Below are positions 33,473 to 45,900 of a stretch of DNA of 64,000 nucleotides, one piece after another. Every line of letters begins with the position of its first letter. Position 1 is the first letter of the stretch. The notes beneath the pieces were generated by a model. The model worked only from the letters and a program-made list of their open reading frames with translations. It ran no database searches and was not told the DNA's origin. The DNA comes from Collybia mongolica (taxonomy: Eukaryota > Basidiomycota > Agaricomycetes > Agaricales > Clitocybaceae): contig JAAXNY010000015.1 in the NCBI GenBank assembly GCA_013420905.1, positions 124,001-188,000 on the forward strand. Direction: 5' to 3'. Both the position numbers and the translations under genes were made by a program.

Positions 33473-34517
33473 TTTTCTCCCGACTCTTGTCGTCCTTTAT
33501 ATGAAATACACTGATCAATTTGGACCCTCAATTTGGATGCATATAAGTCAGTAGGTTTTTTATTTATTTAATTAACCATCAATACTTCACTTACTTACGA
33601 AGGAATTTACTGTATGTCGCTGTGGCCCATCTGACATATGAGGCAATGATCACCGAAGCTCAATTCTATGACTTTCTCCTCCCCAAGCGCCGCCAGACCA
33701 TCGTAAAACCACGTATAGGGTGTATTAAGGCTGGTATTTTACTGTGAGGAAGCACAATCTCACGATTCACCTTTCTTTCCTTTCTCAGCATTGAAATTAC
33801 GTTTTGTGGATATCCAGCCATATGAATGGTCTCAAAAATCTTCCTCCCTTTTATTTATCAACGCAATCTGAAAGTATCGCACTTGTTATTGGAGTGCAAA
33901 TATAATCTGCAACGCTATCGCCTCTCACTTGGTATAGGTTTGATGTTGCCCTCGATTGTCTAGTGAGGGGTACATGGAGATATATGATAGTTCCTATAAA
34001 GGCGAATCTATAGATGGTCAAGAAATTAACGATAAAGGTCGCTTCATTTATATAAATAAATAAGATGGGATGTCTCTGGTGCATCGCAAACTTGGTCAAT
34101 AGTTCACTTGAGGCAAAGTGGCATTACTGCGCGAAGGTAAGTGCGGTCCGACCATTGATATCACGTGATGTTTATAAATTCCTTCTTAACTTAAACCATG
34201 ACATGCATGACATGTTTTTTCAAGGCTTGGTGCTCCATGCATCGTTAATACTTTGCATTTCTGTCACAACATTCCATGAAGGGCTAGGAGCCGCGTCAAT
34301 TCAATAGGTATGTAACCCGGTTCTGATTTCCCATTAACAGCTGCGTGCTCATCATTTCGTGATGAAGAAGTAGCCAAATGGTCAAATTTTTCCCTCACGA
34401 TCCTGGATAGTATCTTACTGTTCCTTTGGCACACTTCCCCGCAGCCGTGTGACTTTTTCGGGTGTAAAGTTTGTGGAGTAGCAAAATTTCCCACTCTTGA
34501 CCACTGACTACCACATT
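33473..34517. other. Spacer between array copies 7 and 8
   Basis: No gene seen in about 1 kb. The right end is the copy 8 promoter: TCAAATTTTTCCCTCACGATCC (34383-34404) and CCGTGTGAC (34445-34453). Confidence 0.45.
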
Positions 34518-35768
34518 ATGGATCATAAGGGCGTTGCACTCGTTACTGGAGCCGCTAGTGGAATCGGCAGGGCTATAGCCCTTCGGCTCGCAGACGATGG
34601 ATTCGATGTCGCCCTCAACGACCTTGAGCATAGCAAGGAACCTCTTGAGACCCTTTCCCAGGAAATTTCTCAGAAAGGTCGACGCGGGTCCATCACTCTT
34701 GGCGATGTTTCTCAGGAAGCAGAGGTAAAGCGTATGATTGACTCGACGGTTCAAGGCCTCGGTAGCCTCGATGTCGTGAGCCTTAATTTCGCTGCACGGA
34801 TTTCAAATCGCCTAAATATGCTAGATGGTCGCCAATGCCGGGATTGCACATAAAGTTATCGCATTTCAAGATAGTATGTCTGCTCCAAGGAGGGGTTTGT
34901 TCCTCACTAATTGTCACCTAGCCAAGATAGAAGACTGGGACCGCATCAACAGCATCAACAGCCGAGGCGTGTTTCTGTGCTACAAGTATGCAGCGCAACA
35001 AATGATCAAACAAGGTCGGGGCGGACGGATTATTGGGGCATCCTCTATCGCGGGCAAACAAGGTAGGAATCGATCCGTTGGCTTAAATTATATACCATCA
35101 ATATATTCAGGGGTTCCATCATCTGCTCCGTATACTGCCAGCAAATTTGCAGTACGGGGTTTAACCCAAAGCGCCGGTCGGTATTTTGGTTTCGCCCTCA
35201 ACTTTACTTTTTTCTGATGTGTTCAATATAAGCCAAAGATTTGGGCCCACACAAGATAACGGTCAACGCTTACGCGCCAGGTAAGCTCAAACGATCCTGA
35301 CCAGAAGTGAGAACCATCTAAATCGAATCAAAGGATACATCGACACGCCTATGCGTAAGTCAAAAACTAAAACATCAGCCTCAAGTAACGATCTTACTAG
35401 TTAATAACATGGGACGCGAACTTGGTGATTTGGAGGCCTTCAGGCAACAAGTTTGTTTTCCCTTTATGAGTTTTCCGTAATTGTTATTCATAAGCATTAT
35501 ATGCACATTATCTAGGGGATTGATAAGGCCCCAATTGGTTATCTGGGAAAGCCAGAAGACGTTGCCAGTATTGTGTCCTACCTTGCATCGAAGGATGCTG
35601 ATTTTATAACTGGTACGTGTGACTAATTTTTACGACCCTCGGTATTTGCTCAAATTACGAATTGTTTCCCAGGACAAACCGTATGTTTTCGGCCCTCGAA
35701 TTTGATTTTAGGCGCTGCTCACAACCGGGAATCAGATTTCTGTGAATGGCGGCATATTTTTTGATTGA
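34518..35768 (+). CDS. SDR array copy 8: acetoin/diacetyl reductase-like
   Basis: Ten exons (34518-34775, 34825-34873, 34922-35062, 35111-35176, 35233-35280, 35334-35354, 35401-35450, 35516-35612, 35673-35680, 35736-35768) encode 256 residues. TGAASGIGRA, ALNDLE, NSRG, GASSIAGKQG, YTASK, ITVNAYAPG. Intact by all visible criteria; the C-terminus is GGIFFD rather than GGVYFD. Confidence 0.85.
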
Positions 35769-36452
35769 GATTCTAGTTCCCTCGCCACCTCATGTTTGAA
35801 ATACCCAACCTCACGTGAAATAACGTCGCATTTTGCAAAACCAAGTGGACGCGACAGTATTTTCTGGTGTGTTATTGATATGATTCCCAGGATCGTGACG
35901 GTGCTTCAAGTCCAGGTCTGACTTTCTCGTTTATCTTTGACTTTTAAGTGCAGTCAGATTTGCATGCGAATGCGTATGGGACGTATTTGGGGTTGGGACA
36001 TGTGTTTCCTGATAACCCTTTCATTATTCGTCACCAACGCGAACCAGACGACGCTTATAATCATGACATCAATCCTCACAGTCACACAAATACATTCTCA
36101 CGGGCCCAGAAATAGTGAGACTCAATGTTGTTTCCTATGTCTTGGATAAATCAAAAATTTAAACGGTGGTGCAGAATGCAAACGCGTCATGCTTGTTTCT
36201 AGAACTATGGTTCATGAAATGGGTTGGTGGGGTGACACCGTCTGCTCTTTGTACGATGCACTTGACGACGCCGCCTTCAATGATCTCTACGTATTAATAT
36301 CAAGTCTAGTTCTCAGGATCCATTTCTGTCTGCTCTCTTTCTCACTCCAGCAGTAGTACGGAAGCTGTCTCCACACCCATGTGACGTTGTTGTGGGTTTA
36401 GGTAAGGCGAACACCAAGATCACTCTCTGACCACACCACCCAACAAATAGCC
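35769..36452. other. Spacer between array copies 8 and 9
   Basis: No gene seen. Contains CATGTGAC at 36378-36385, 68 bp before the start of copy 9. Confidence 0.45.
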
Positions 36453-37705
36453 ATGGAATTAAAAGGCGTTGCACTTGTAACTGGAGCTTCTAAAGGGCTA
36501 GGCAGGGCCATTGCTCTTCGCCTTGCAGAGGATGGGTTTGACGTTGCTATCGCCAATCGTTCATCCAGCAAAACAGAACTCAATACACTGTCGCAAGAAA
36601 TTTCTCAGAAAGGTCGACGGACATCCATTATCATATGTGATGTTTCCCAGGAAGCAGACGTCAGGCGTATGATCGACACTACTGTCCAAGACTTAGGAGG
36701 CCTTGACGTTGTTGGTGATATTAAATATGATCATCAACATAGTCATGGCTCATTCAATCGTTTCAGATGGTCGCTAATGCTGGGATTGGGGATACAATTG
36801 TTGCTATTCAAGACAGTATGTTCGCTTTTGTGAGACCTGGTCCTGCATTCATTATGTTTCCTGATAGTAAGTGTGGAACATTGGGATAACCTTACCAGTA
36901 TAAACACCCGTGGGACTTTCCTGTGTTACAAATATGCGGCGCAACAAATGATAAAACAAGGTCGGGGCGGGCGGATTATCGGCGCGTCATCACTCGGCGG
37001 CAAACAGGGTGACAGTCATTCACCCGACTTCAGTTATACACCACTCACCTATGGCCAAGGACTCACCGGACTTGGCACTTACTGTGCAGGAAAATTCGCA
37101 ATACGGGGTTTAACCCAGAGCGCAGGTATTTGACTCGATTCGTATCCACGCTTTGGGCTGTGGCCTGATGTTTCCAACACAAGCCAAGGACCTAGGACGG
37201 CATAAAATTACCGTCAACACGTATTCTCCAGGTAAACCCGAACTCTTGTTAATAGAAATGCGCAAACTCATCCAAGGCAAAGGGCCCATTGAAACGGCTA
37301 TGTGTAAGCAACGAATGTAATGGGACTCACAAGCTAATTTTCGTTAGTTGAAAAACTGTATAAGCAAACCGGTAATGAGGAGGCCATCAGGTCCGAGGTC
37401 TGTATATGTCGTTCTGCAGATAAATATCTCAGTCTAACCTATCAATCCCGTTCCCGAGTGGATCCGAGGCACCCCTCTGGGATATCTGGGAACGCCACCG
37501 GATATTGCCAGCCTCGTTTCATATCTTGCGTCAAAGGAAGCACATTTTATAACTGGTATACATGCACAAAACCTCGATTCCATGAACTCCACTGATTCTT
37601 TCGCGTCATGTCCAGGCCAAAACGTCTGTTTTTAGTTACTGACATGGGAGGCTGATTATGACTTCGAAACAGATCATTGGAGATGGTGGAATTTTCTTCG
37701 ATTGA
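36453..37705 (+). CDS. SDR array copy 9: diverged paralogue with NADP-type cofactor residues
   Basis: Ten exons (36453-36710, 36767-36815, 36868-37008, 37060-37125, 37184-37231, 37283-37303, 37348-37397, 37459-37555, 37616-37623, 37673-37705) encode 256 residues. The glycine motif is TGASKGLGRA and strand 2 ends AIANRSSS, so the Asp of the other copies (D35) is Asn, followed by Arg, with a Lys at position 14. Known rules for class SDRs link a basic residue in the glycine motif and an Arg after strand 2 to NADP(H). YCAGK keeps Y157 and K161. The end reads QNIIGDGGIFFD. It is the most divergent copy and lies at the array edge. Confidence 0.82.
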
Positions 37706-38558
37706 GCGCAGCTGTGTATACCTGTTTAATTGAAATTCAGAGCCGCCGCGACTCGGCTTCTTTGTGAACAGTTGATTCGTCGTCGTCAAGGTTTGCATAG
37801 ATTGCATTAATGCTGACCTGCACTCGTTTCTAGGAACACTTAATCAGGCAGGCTGGCATTAGACACATACATGAGCCTTGGTTCTGGGTTCGATGTCAGG
37901 CTGACTTCATTACCAGAAGGTTGGGAGTTAGAGTCTGCACGAGGAAACCTGATTGTGCATCACAAAACCGCGCATGTCCCGTTCAGAAACCTATCATCAA
38001 CGGGCCCAAAAATTCAATAGAGGCCCAAAACACTCTGTGCACGCAGCGCAGTTTGCGGATAGTATTGGCTTCATCTGTGTCAATAATGCAGATAGAAATT
38101 TGGGAAAGCCCAAGATAAGTTGCGTACGCAAAGCGGTCTGAGAGGGTTGAGGCTCATCGTTGTATATGTCCGTTGGATTAGTTCCCAAACAAGGCCGATC
38201 TCGGATCACAGGCAGGCTGCTGGCAGTCTGCCCTCGCTGTCGAGCTTTGTTAAACCGGAGTGAAGATTGTGAACGTTGTACTCTTGGCGTTAACTCGTCG
38301 TCGTCCACAAACTTAGTCATTGCTTGAATGAGCCATTCGTACTCAAACTCGCTGTACTCCTTCTGCCTATACTCCAAAGTTATCAACATCCAAAAAACAA
38401 CAGAAGTAATATTCTACGTTTGACCCCCTCTAGCTTGTTGGTTCCAATTGCACATCCTGAAGTAAGTCCAGCGTACGAAATGTTCTGCCAGAAATATGAA
38501 CACATCTATTTGGGAGGATCGGTAACAAGAGGAAACAAATTTAACAATTCAATGACTA
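37706..38558. other. Spacer with one unassigned reverse frame (38389-37997)
   Basis: Right flank of the SDR array. A reverse-strand ATG frame of 130 codons (38389-37997) has a mixed composition that could be coding (for example SEFEYEWLIQAM) but matches nothing I know and has no clear partners, so I do not call it a gene. Confidence 0.3.
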
Positions 38559-40768
38559 CTATTCAATATATTGCTGACTCTGGATCCCATTCCCGGTTCT
38601 TGAGCCCCCCGTAATGTTACTTGCCTGGGAAGAGAAGTGCGAAGAGTCCTGAGACGTGGTTATATTGGGTGCAAACATGATGGGAAGGAGGGGTGGTTTA
38701 CGACGCAGATGAAGGAACGTTGCTAAGAATGAGAAAAGCCCATGAGCGATGCCTTTCTCCGGCTCGGAGCGCGTAATTTCCATATCCTCAGGATTGCCAC
38801 CAACTGGAGGCGCTGGTGGAACGTTGGGATACCTCACTTCTCGACTGTTGTCCAATCTCAGTCATTATTATATTTAATTTTTGATGGACGAGAACCATAC
38901 CCTAGAGAGGTCTCTGAGGCTGCCTTTCTGTATCCAAACCAGCCTGTGGCAAACCAAAATGCATCACAGTAGTGGTTTCTGGCCTCCTCCGAAAAACCAA
39001 AGAAAGCAAATATAATGATGGAAGGGATTATATTCAACCATCTTTCAAGTTCCAGAGATTCTTCCAATGCAGGATCGCTCCGCCAAACACTGGCGGGAAC
39101 GGTGTCATATCTGGAAAAGCCTGCATGTGTGTCCGCCCATGAGATCCATGGGTGGATAATATCTGATGTATAGTTCGCATATATGCCGTAGGAAGCCAGC
39201 GGTATTGCCACAAAGGTGTCGATGCATGCAAGGAACATGAGCCGAGAATACTTGCTTGTGTTCAAATTTCCATGATCAGATAAAATTGTTTTTAAATGCC
39301 TGCTGTGTTTGAAAAACGCATGTATGGTCAAAACTAGAAGTTAAATTGTGTCAGATTGAACATTTTTAAGAATGATTACATACCTGCATACACAGAAGAG
39401 ACACAGGAGATAGCCAAAGGTGGGGTATCCACAAAAACAATGAAAAGAGGTGTTTGAAGTAGTGATGTGCTGGGCCCGGCTCAAAGCCGTCGAGCCGTCA
39501 GGGCCGAGCTCTCTTGTGCCAAGCCAGGCCGGGCTTTGAGACGGCTCAGTGAAGGCTGAAAGCTCGGCTTGCACTCCAGCAAAGCCCAAGCCGGAGGCTC
39601 AGGCCGTGGCTTAGGGTTAGCCTAAAACATGCCTGTTTGGTGGTCTTCCACGTATGTAATGCTTGAACGTACTGCTTCTCTGAAGAAGGTAGTGTTCCCC
39701 CAAGCCATTTCAAAATTATATCATTTCAACTATATGGTACATCAGATTGTTGACCAGTTCGTTGCGGCATTGGCCTCAGCTGAGACAGACCGCACCAAGC
39801 AACAGAAACTCAATGACCTTCAACTGTCAGAGGAGGAATGGGGATGAGTGGAGTCTTTCTTGGATCTCCTTGCAGTAAGCGGTCTCTCCTTCATTTAGTA
39901 GATGTTCCTTTATTCCTGATGTCGTTATCGCAGAGTTTGACTAGAGTATTATTTTTGTGCAATAAGCCCTGGCCTGAGCCGTCCCAAGACCGAGCCAAGC
40001 CTAAGCCGTCCTTGACGGCCTGGCTTGAGTATCTGGCAGGCCCTTGTCCTAATAAGCCAGGCCGAAGCCCCGGCTTTCAGGCCAAGCCGGGCCGGAACAT
40101 CACTAGTTTGAAGATAGGCATTTGTAAAGCCAATATCTTCAAAGATATCAAATCAGTTTCTTTGAGTAGTGTACACTGATGGAAGTATCAGTATCTGGAA
40201 CACTGAATAGAATAGAGCTTAATAACTCAGGATAGTAAAGAGAATGGGGAGACCAAGGCTAATAGCTATGTCAATGACCAGGTCATGCCACTTCTAGCCA
40301 ATACCCTTAGCACAACGGTCCAGAAATGTTCAATAAAATATGGAATACCTGGCCCTTTGTGATATTTACAGTTCTTAACTGTGAAATGTTGTACAGACAA
40401 TGGTTGATACATAGAGCACAAGCTCCATAAGCTGTATTTGTTCCAGCCAAAAACTGAGTGGCTGGGGAAGATATGAGATCACCAGACATTGGAACGTCTG
40501 GATCACCTACAGATATCACACCATACTGGGGCATGATTGATTGTGTTGCCATTCCAGACAACAGAATTCACAATAGGATGAGACATCCCCCTGCCGTCCA
40601 TATCATAAGGAGGCATATCCCAGCATTCCAAACTAATGAGATTTTTAGAGGACAGACTGTATATCATGTGGTAATGGACTTACCATCGAAATGCCATTGC
40701 AACAGAATTGCTGCCAGAAGGAAACCAATAAAAGCAAACAGTGAAAAGATATAGTTTGGGTATGACAT
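38559..40768 (-). pseudogene. STE3-type pheromone receptor pseudogene, split by a hAT element
   Basis: Seven-helix mating pheromone receptor of basidiomycete B-type mating loci. From an ATG at 40768 the first exon reads SYPNYIFSLFAFIGFLLAA (helix 1). After an intron come WNAGICLLMIWT (helix 2), then NGNTINHAPVWCDI in a different frame with a TGA at 40570-40568, then ATQFLAGTNTAYGACALC (helix 3), a helix-4 region with stop codons, and FDIFEDIG. The hAT insertion (39460-40105) interrupts the next exon at TSD GTTTGAAG. After it come IHAFFKHSR, TSKYSRLMFLACIDTF (helix 6), PWISWADTHAGFSRYD, and WRSD...WLNIIPSIIIFAFFGFSEEARNHY (helix 7), all clear receptor hallmarks. A possible cytoplasmic tail continues to 38559. 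At least one frameshift and several stops mean it is dead. Confidence 0.85.
39460..40105 (+). mobile_element. 646-bp hAT-derived element with 8-bp TSD (copy 1)
   Basis: Flanked by perfect 8-bp duplications GTTTGAAG (39452-39459 and 40106-40113). Ends are TAGTGATGTGC... and ...GAACATCACTA, short inverted repeats followed by GC-rich GGCCCGGC-type subterminal sequence. Inside (39629-39847) is a remnant of a hAT transposase: WWSSTYVMLE corresponds to the conserved RWNSTY.ML, and LQLSEEEW to the later L..EW block. Too short to be autonomous. An inverted copy of exactly the same length is at 57410-58055. Confidence 0.9.
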
Positions 40769-42180
40769 TAAATATGGGGCTTGTGAAGGTTGTAGAGAAG
40801 TGAATTTGAGTGGTCTTGTGAGACTTTTGTAGCTAGGGAATTTTATTGCATATGGGTGAAAGGAAAGTTCTGAGCCATGATACCTGCAGTTGCAAAAGTA
40901 TTAGCTGAATCGTAGAGATCAAAGGTGGAACCCATGAAACAAAGGGCGCGTTTGAGGATGATTGATAAACATTGTGATGTCATTCTTCCCGGTTCAATGT
41001 ACTCTTCTAGTAAGTTATAAGGTGTAATATTTAGTTTGAACTTTGAACATGTAAATGATACCAGAACTTGCTGAAAATACAGAATCAAAGAGACCAGAAT
41101 GTAGGATGTAAGTGCCCAAATGTAATGAGTGCAGCAGTGTCATCAAAGGGTTAAACCATCCTTGAAACTACTATCATAGTACTATCTTTGGCCAATTACA
41201 AATCGTGGTACAACCCCTGGACTGATATGTAGGAAACTGTTACAAAGAGAAGTAGAACGAGGTAAGGAGAGCAACCAACTCCAGGGGGGTGCAACAGTTG
41301 GCAAGGTTAGAGGGCCACTCACCAAACTTCCATGTGCTGGAGATCTTGTTATTAATAATTATTGATGTAGGTGTGATCCTTGTATATGGTCAATCAACCA
41401 AGGAAAGTTGGGCCTGTGATGCCAAAGGGTGTTCCTGAAGCCTGAGAGTAACCTTTGAATCACAGAAGTATACAATTCATAGAATCTTACCCTAGTAACT
41501 TCAGACAGATTGAAGCTGGCAGCAGAGTTTCTGTGTGAGTGCACCAAAGACTACCAAAGTGTATCTCGCGTCTGCCGACAGTGGCACTTTGGCTGAGGAC
41601 TTGGGTTGAGGTAACTTATCAAGGGGACAAACAGTGTCATTTGTCCCACTCGGATCAAAAGATATGTGCCACAATCATAATTCCATTAACTCACATGGCT
41701 GACCCATTTCACAATCTGGCCTTAATCCATGGCATAGTCCAGCAGAGCCCTGTAGTCTTGCACTTGTCAGAAGATGCTATTCAGAGGGATACATGCGACA
41801 AGAAAATTTCCTGAAAGTATGTTCTGTACATTGCATCTTAGAAAAGCGATTCGGCAATGAGCTTGTGGTACTACTTACTAGCATCGCCAAACGCAGGTGC
41901 GACAGGATGGGAACTTGCTGCACAGCATGACATAAAGATTGACCGATCAGTTCAAACCACAACTAGCATCTACTCACATAGCAAAAATGCAGTTCGCCAT
42001 CATTGCTGTCAAACGAAGGTGCTTCATAGCAGTCAGCAGGAATTGGGAATGAAATTATCCGAGAGAATTTGAACCCCTGAGGTAAATTTGACTCGGAGTG
42101 TCCACCTCTTGATTAACTTCCAACAAATTGTATACTCAAAACTGTGTAATTTTCCGAACCCATAATCCACCACCTATTGC
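40769..42180. other. Region upstream of the receptor relic, no supported gene
   Basis: Only short frames. A reverse frame at 40843-41088 (82 codons) lies just 5' of the receptor ATG but has no receptor features. I looked for short CaaX-terminated pheromone precursor frames in reach of the receptor and did not find a convincing one by eye. Confidence 0.35.
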
Positions 42181-42189
42181 CCCAATAAT

Positions 42190-42660
42190 GTATGATTCCT
42201 TGTAGTCGTACAGCGCATTGTAATGCAAGAATCCCTGCAATCAGAGAGCATCCCAACCTGATGCATCACTATCACATTACTGTTCCATCCCCTCTGTCCC
42301 ATGCACACCTGCGCCCCTCCCCTCTCATACATCTGATGCATCAGTATCTCATCTCCTTCCTGACCTTCTGGCCCTCGTATTCACCCTCCCAATGTATCAC
42401 CATTGCATCACCTGTGTGTTGTCCCATCACGCCGCACCCCTTCCTCTGATGCATCAGTATTGCATCCCTTTCAACACTCGTTCCCACATCCTTGGCCATT
42501 GCATCAATAATCCATCAATTACACATCTTTTGATGCATCAGTATTACATCAAAGAACGCGCCCCCCTCCTCCCCCCATCTCCCATCATGCACATCTGTCT
42601 AGCATAATACATCAAGAAAAGAACATTATCATACATCAAGAAAATAACATTATGGTACAT
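42190..42660. repeat. Left TGATGCATCA-rich array
   Basis: Many scattered copies of TGATGCATCAGTATTGCATC-like sequence, with TTGCATCA and CATACATC variants, embedded in C/T-rich DNA. The same words in the opposite orientation fill 59140-60290. Confidence 0.7.
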
Positions 42661-42929
42661 GTACGTATTGCAAGATCAGATCATATATTACATGTATATC
42701 ATACCATTCAACTGCAATGTATTTGGTTGTGTGATTGTGTGATGCAAGAAGAGTAAGAAAAAAAGATACTGTACAACCCATTCATTTGTCATTGGGTACG
42801 TGCCCTAATGCAAGAATTTAATTTCGGCCACATTATGATGACGGTATATCATCACATACCGTTTATTTTTGGAAGATGACACAGGCTGAAGACATTTTTG
42901 ACCTAAACCTGTCATCCTCTCCATCACAC

Positions 42930-45900
42930 ATCAAACATTGACAACCATGGCACGCCATTTACCCCGAGAGTCATCTTCCCACCTATCTACCACCTGCGCA
43001 GCACAACCCCACCAGAAAAGGAGCATCATGACGGATAACATGCCATTTGGACCTGGCTTCCTGAGCCTGCCCCAGGTGTTGCCCATCTCGCCTTCCAGAG
43101 GAATTACAGTGTCAGCTGGAGTCAGTCCCTTGGTCTTCCGAAAACCAGGTTGGATATTGTGCCACCATGACATGACCACCATCCCGAACTCAAGTGCACT
43201 CTCAATAGGCGGGACGCGGTTGTAGTCCCTTCAACTGTTCTTGCTCTTGGCCGTCCACTTGGCCCATTCTTCAGGACACTTTTTTGATGTGGTAAGTGAG
43301 CCACCCTGGGGAGGAAACAATGAACTTTTGTTGGTAAAGGGAAATAAAAAAGTCGAACCTTTTTATTGCCACCATACCCTTGTCCTTTTTTGAATTCTAA
43401 CCACACCTTCATGCAAGCGATCCACTCCTCACCCAACTCATCATGCTGCAGGTGTTGGTGTGCATCAATGAACCAGTTTGGTTCCGAGTTGGGGTCAATG
43501 GTGGGCGAGGGATTGGCCATAATGAGTGGAAGAGACAGCACTGAACTCCCAATACGGTTCATCACTTTGGCATGGTTTGATGGTTTCCGGACCCTGCCAC
43601 TGAGCAACTTCTGGAGTGTTTTGCCTGTGGTATTGGAGTTGTCCGAGGTCAGGTTAACATTCTCCTTGTTGGCATTCAAAACGTCTGCGGCGGTGGACAG
43701 GACATTGTGCTCGCTTGCATTTGCCGAGGTCATGGGAAGAAGGGGTCATGATGGTGTTGGCTGCTCCATTCCCATAGAGACCACTTGAACTGGCTTGGTC
43801 GTGGTCGCAGGAATGACGAGAGGAGGTGGCCCACCATCCAGAGGGGGCATGGGAGCAGTAATGGTCATAGGCGCAGACGGCATTGAAGGGGTGACAGGAG
43901 GCAACGGCAGTGCAGCAGGGAGGTCCACAGCAGTGGCAATGCCCGCGGGACCGGACAGCAACCAGTCCATTTCCGTACCATGTATTTGAATAGAGTTGGT
44001 AGGTAGGGGGGAGTTGGAATTGCCAGTAGCAGGGCTGACATGCAAGGTGATCATGGACCCGGAAATAGCGGAATCCAAGCTGTGGGTATCCATCCACAAA
44101 TTGAAGTCACTGGAAGGCAACGTGAAAGTGGGGTTGAATTGCTCTTGACCTAGTACGTTGGAAGTCGAGGACAGGTCTGTGAGTCCTTTCAGAAAACTAT
44201 TGAGGTCATCGTACATGTCTTGAAAATAAATTAGTCCGATAGGTCCTCAGGAGCGCTAAGGAATGCACTGTTTGAGCAATCGTTGCTTCCAGATTCCGTA
44301 GCACTCATACCATTCATCAGCATGAGACCCTGGAAGTTGAAACCATCATCAGTGCAAGGAACCATAAGTTGCGCTGGAACTAGCAGCCATCAGTCGTTCA
44401 ATCACAAAACATTACAAATCCATGACATACAAACAAGTTCATTGCTTCCTAGCAAACCCATAAATGAGGTGTGTCCTGGGAGAGCCCCTGTGGCTGCTAA
44501 TAATGCATGAGTAATGCCTCAGCCAAACAAAAAGAAGTGGCTTATGCAAACTTTGATTCGAATTGGAAGCGCATGGAGCAGTACTTCACACTCCCCCACA
44601 TCCTGCAGAGGATTCCGATCAGAATCCGGAATTCCGACAGGAATCTGATCGGAATCCAGAGGAATGCAGGAAGATTTTGAAAAAGTTTTAAAACAGAAAA
44701 TTCCTTTGAGGAATTCTGCAATATTCCGCTCGGATTCCGCTCAGAACACAGAATTCTGATTGAAATCATCGGAATTCCGCAGAATTTTGAGGAATTTCTT
44801 ACAAAGTGTGGAAGAAGAAAATTCTCAAAGGAATTCCACAACATTCTGCTCGGATTCTGATCAGAATCATAAGTTTTAAGTCAAAACAGTCAATAAAGTC
44901 AACAGTATATCTAACATTTGGAAGTACTAAATTACTCTCTTTCAGCCTGTCTTTTTAAAATCTGTTGAGTATGATAAAAAAGCACTCTATAATTAATAGG
45001 ATAAAACATGTATTATTACTAAATATAATACATATATGATAAGATAAATTTAATATAGGCGGGGCCCCCGCCCCCGCCCCCCCCGTCGTCCTCGTCGGCC
45101 CCCGCGACATCGTCAGCGGCCTGCGCTTCAGCGGCGACGGCACTGGCCGCTCTACTTGCCGCTGTCCCCGTCCCCGCCGCCGCCGCCGCCGTCCTCGTGG
45201 TGGTGGTGGTCGTCTTTGTTGTAGTTGTTGTTGTTGTTGTCGCGCCGTTGTTGGTGCCGCCGCTGCCGCTGCTGTTGCCGTCGTTGCCGCAGGCCTCGTC
45301 GGCACTGTTGCTGCTGTTGCTGTTGCTGTCTCCGTCGTTGTCGTTGTCATTGTCGTTGCCGCCTTCCTCACTATTGCTGTTGGCGGCCGTATCGTTTGTC
45401 TTGAGTTCCTGAAGTGGGGGGGAGGGGGACGTGCTGCATGGTGAGCGTGTGGGTGAGCGGCGGTGTATGACTCACCTGGTTCTGCCCCTCGGGGTGCCCT
45501 TTCCTCGTCGTCCCCTCGTTCCGCGTCCGTTTCTATCCTTCTCCCCACACCGTCTTGTGCGTCATCATGTCGACGTCGGTTGGCGTTCGATGCGTTGGCG
45601 TTGGCGGCGTGGGTGCGTTGGTGTTGGTGTCGGCATTGGCGGTTTGGTGGACGTCGTTGATGTGGTTGAAAAGAACCAACGAAGACGTGGCAACGGTAAT
45701 GTGACCGTTGCACGTGCCTCCTAATCATGTGACCTAAGTCTGTTGACTTGAGGCCAGTGAGCCGGCAGCTAGAAATGCCCGCCTTGCCCAACGGTTATGA
45801 ACGCCAAACATATTACGTAATTTTCGTGCCTGTACACGTTCGAACCTAGTCGGATGCAAATTTTTCACCGCCGTTATGTGATGTTATTAATAACAAATAG

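Noticed and set aside
44955..45791. Reverse frame of 278 codons rich in Ala, Gln, Arg and Pro
   Set aside because: Lies in the GC-rich triplet core of a non-autonomous transposon; low complexity with no domain.
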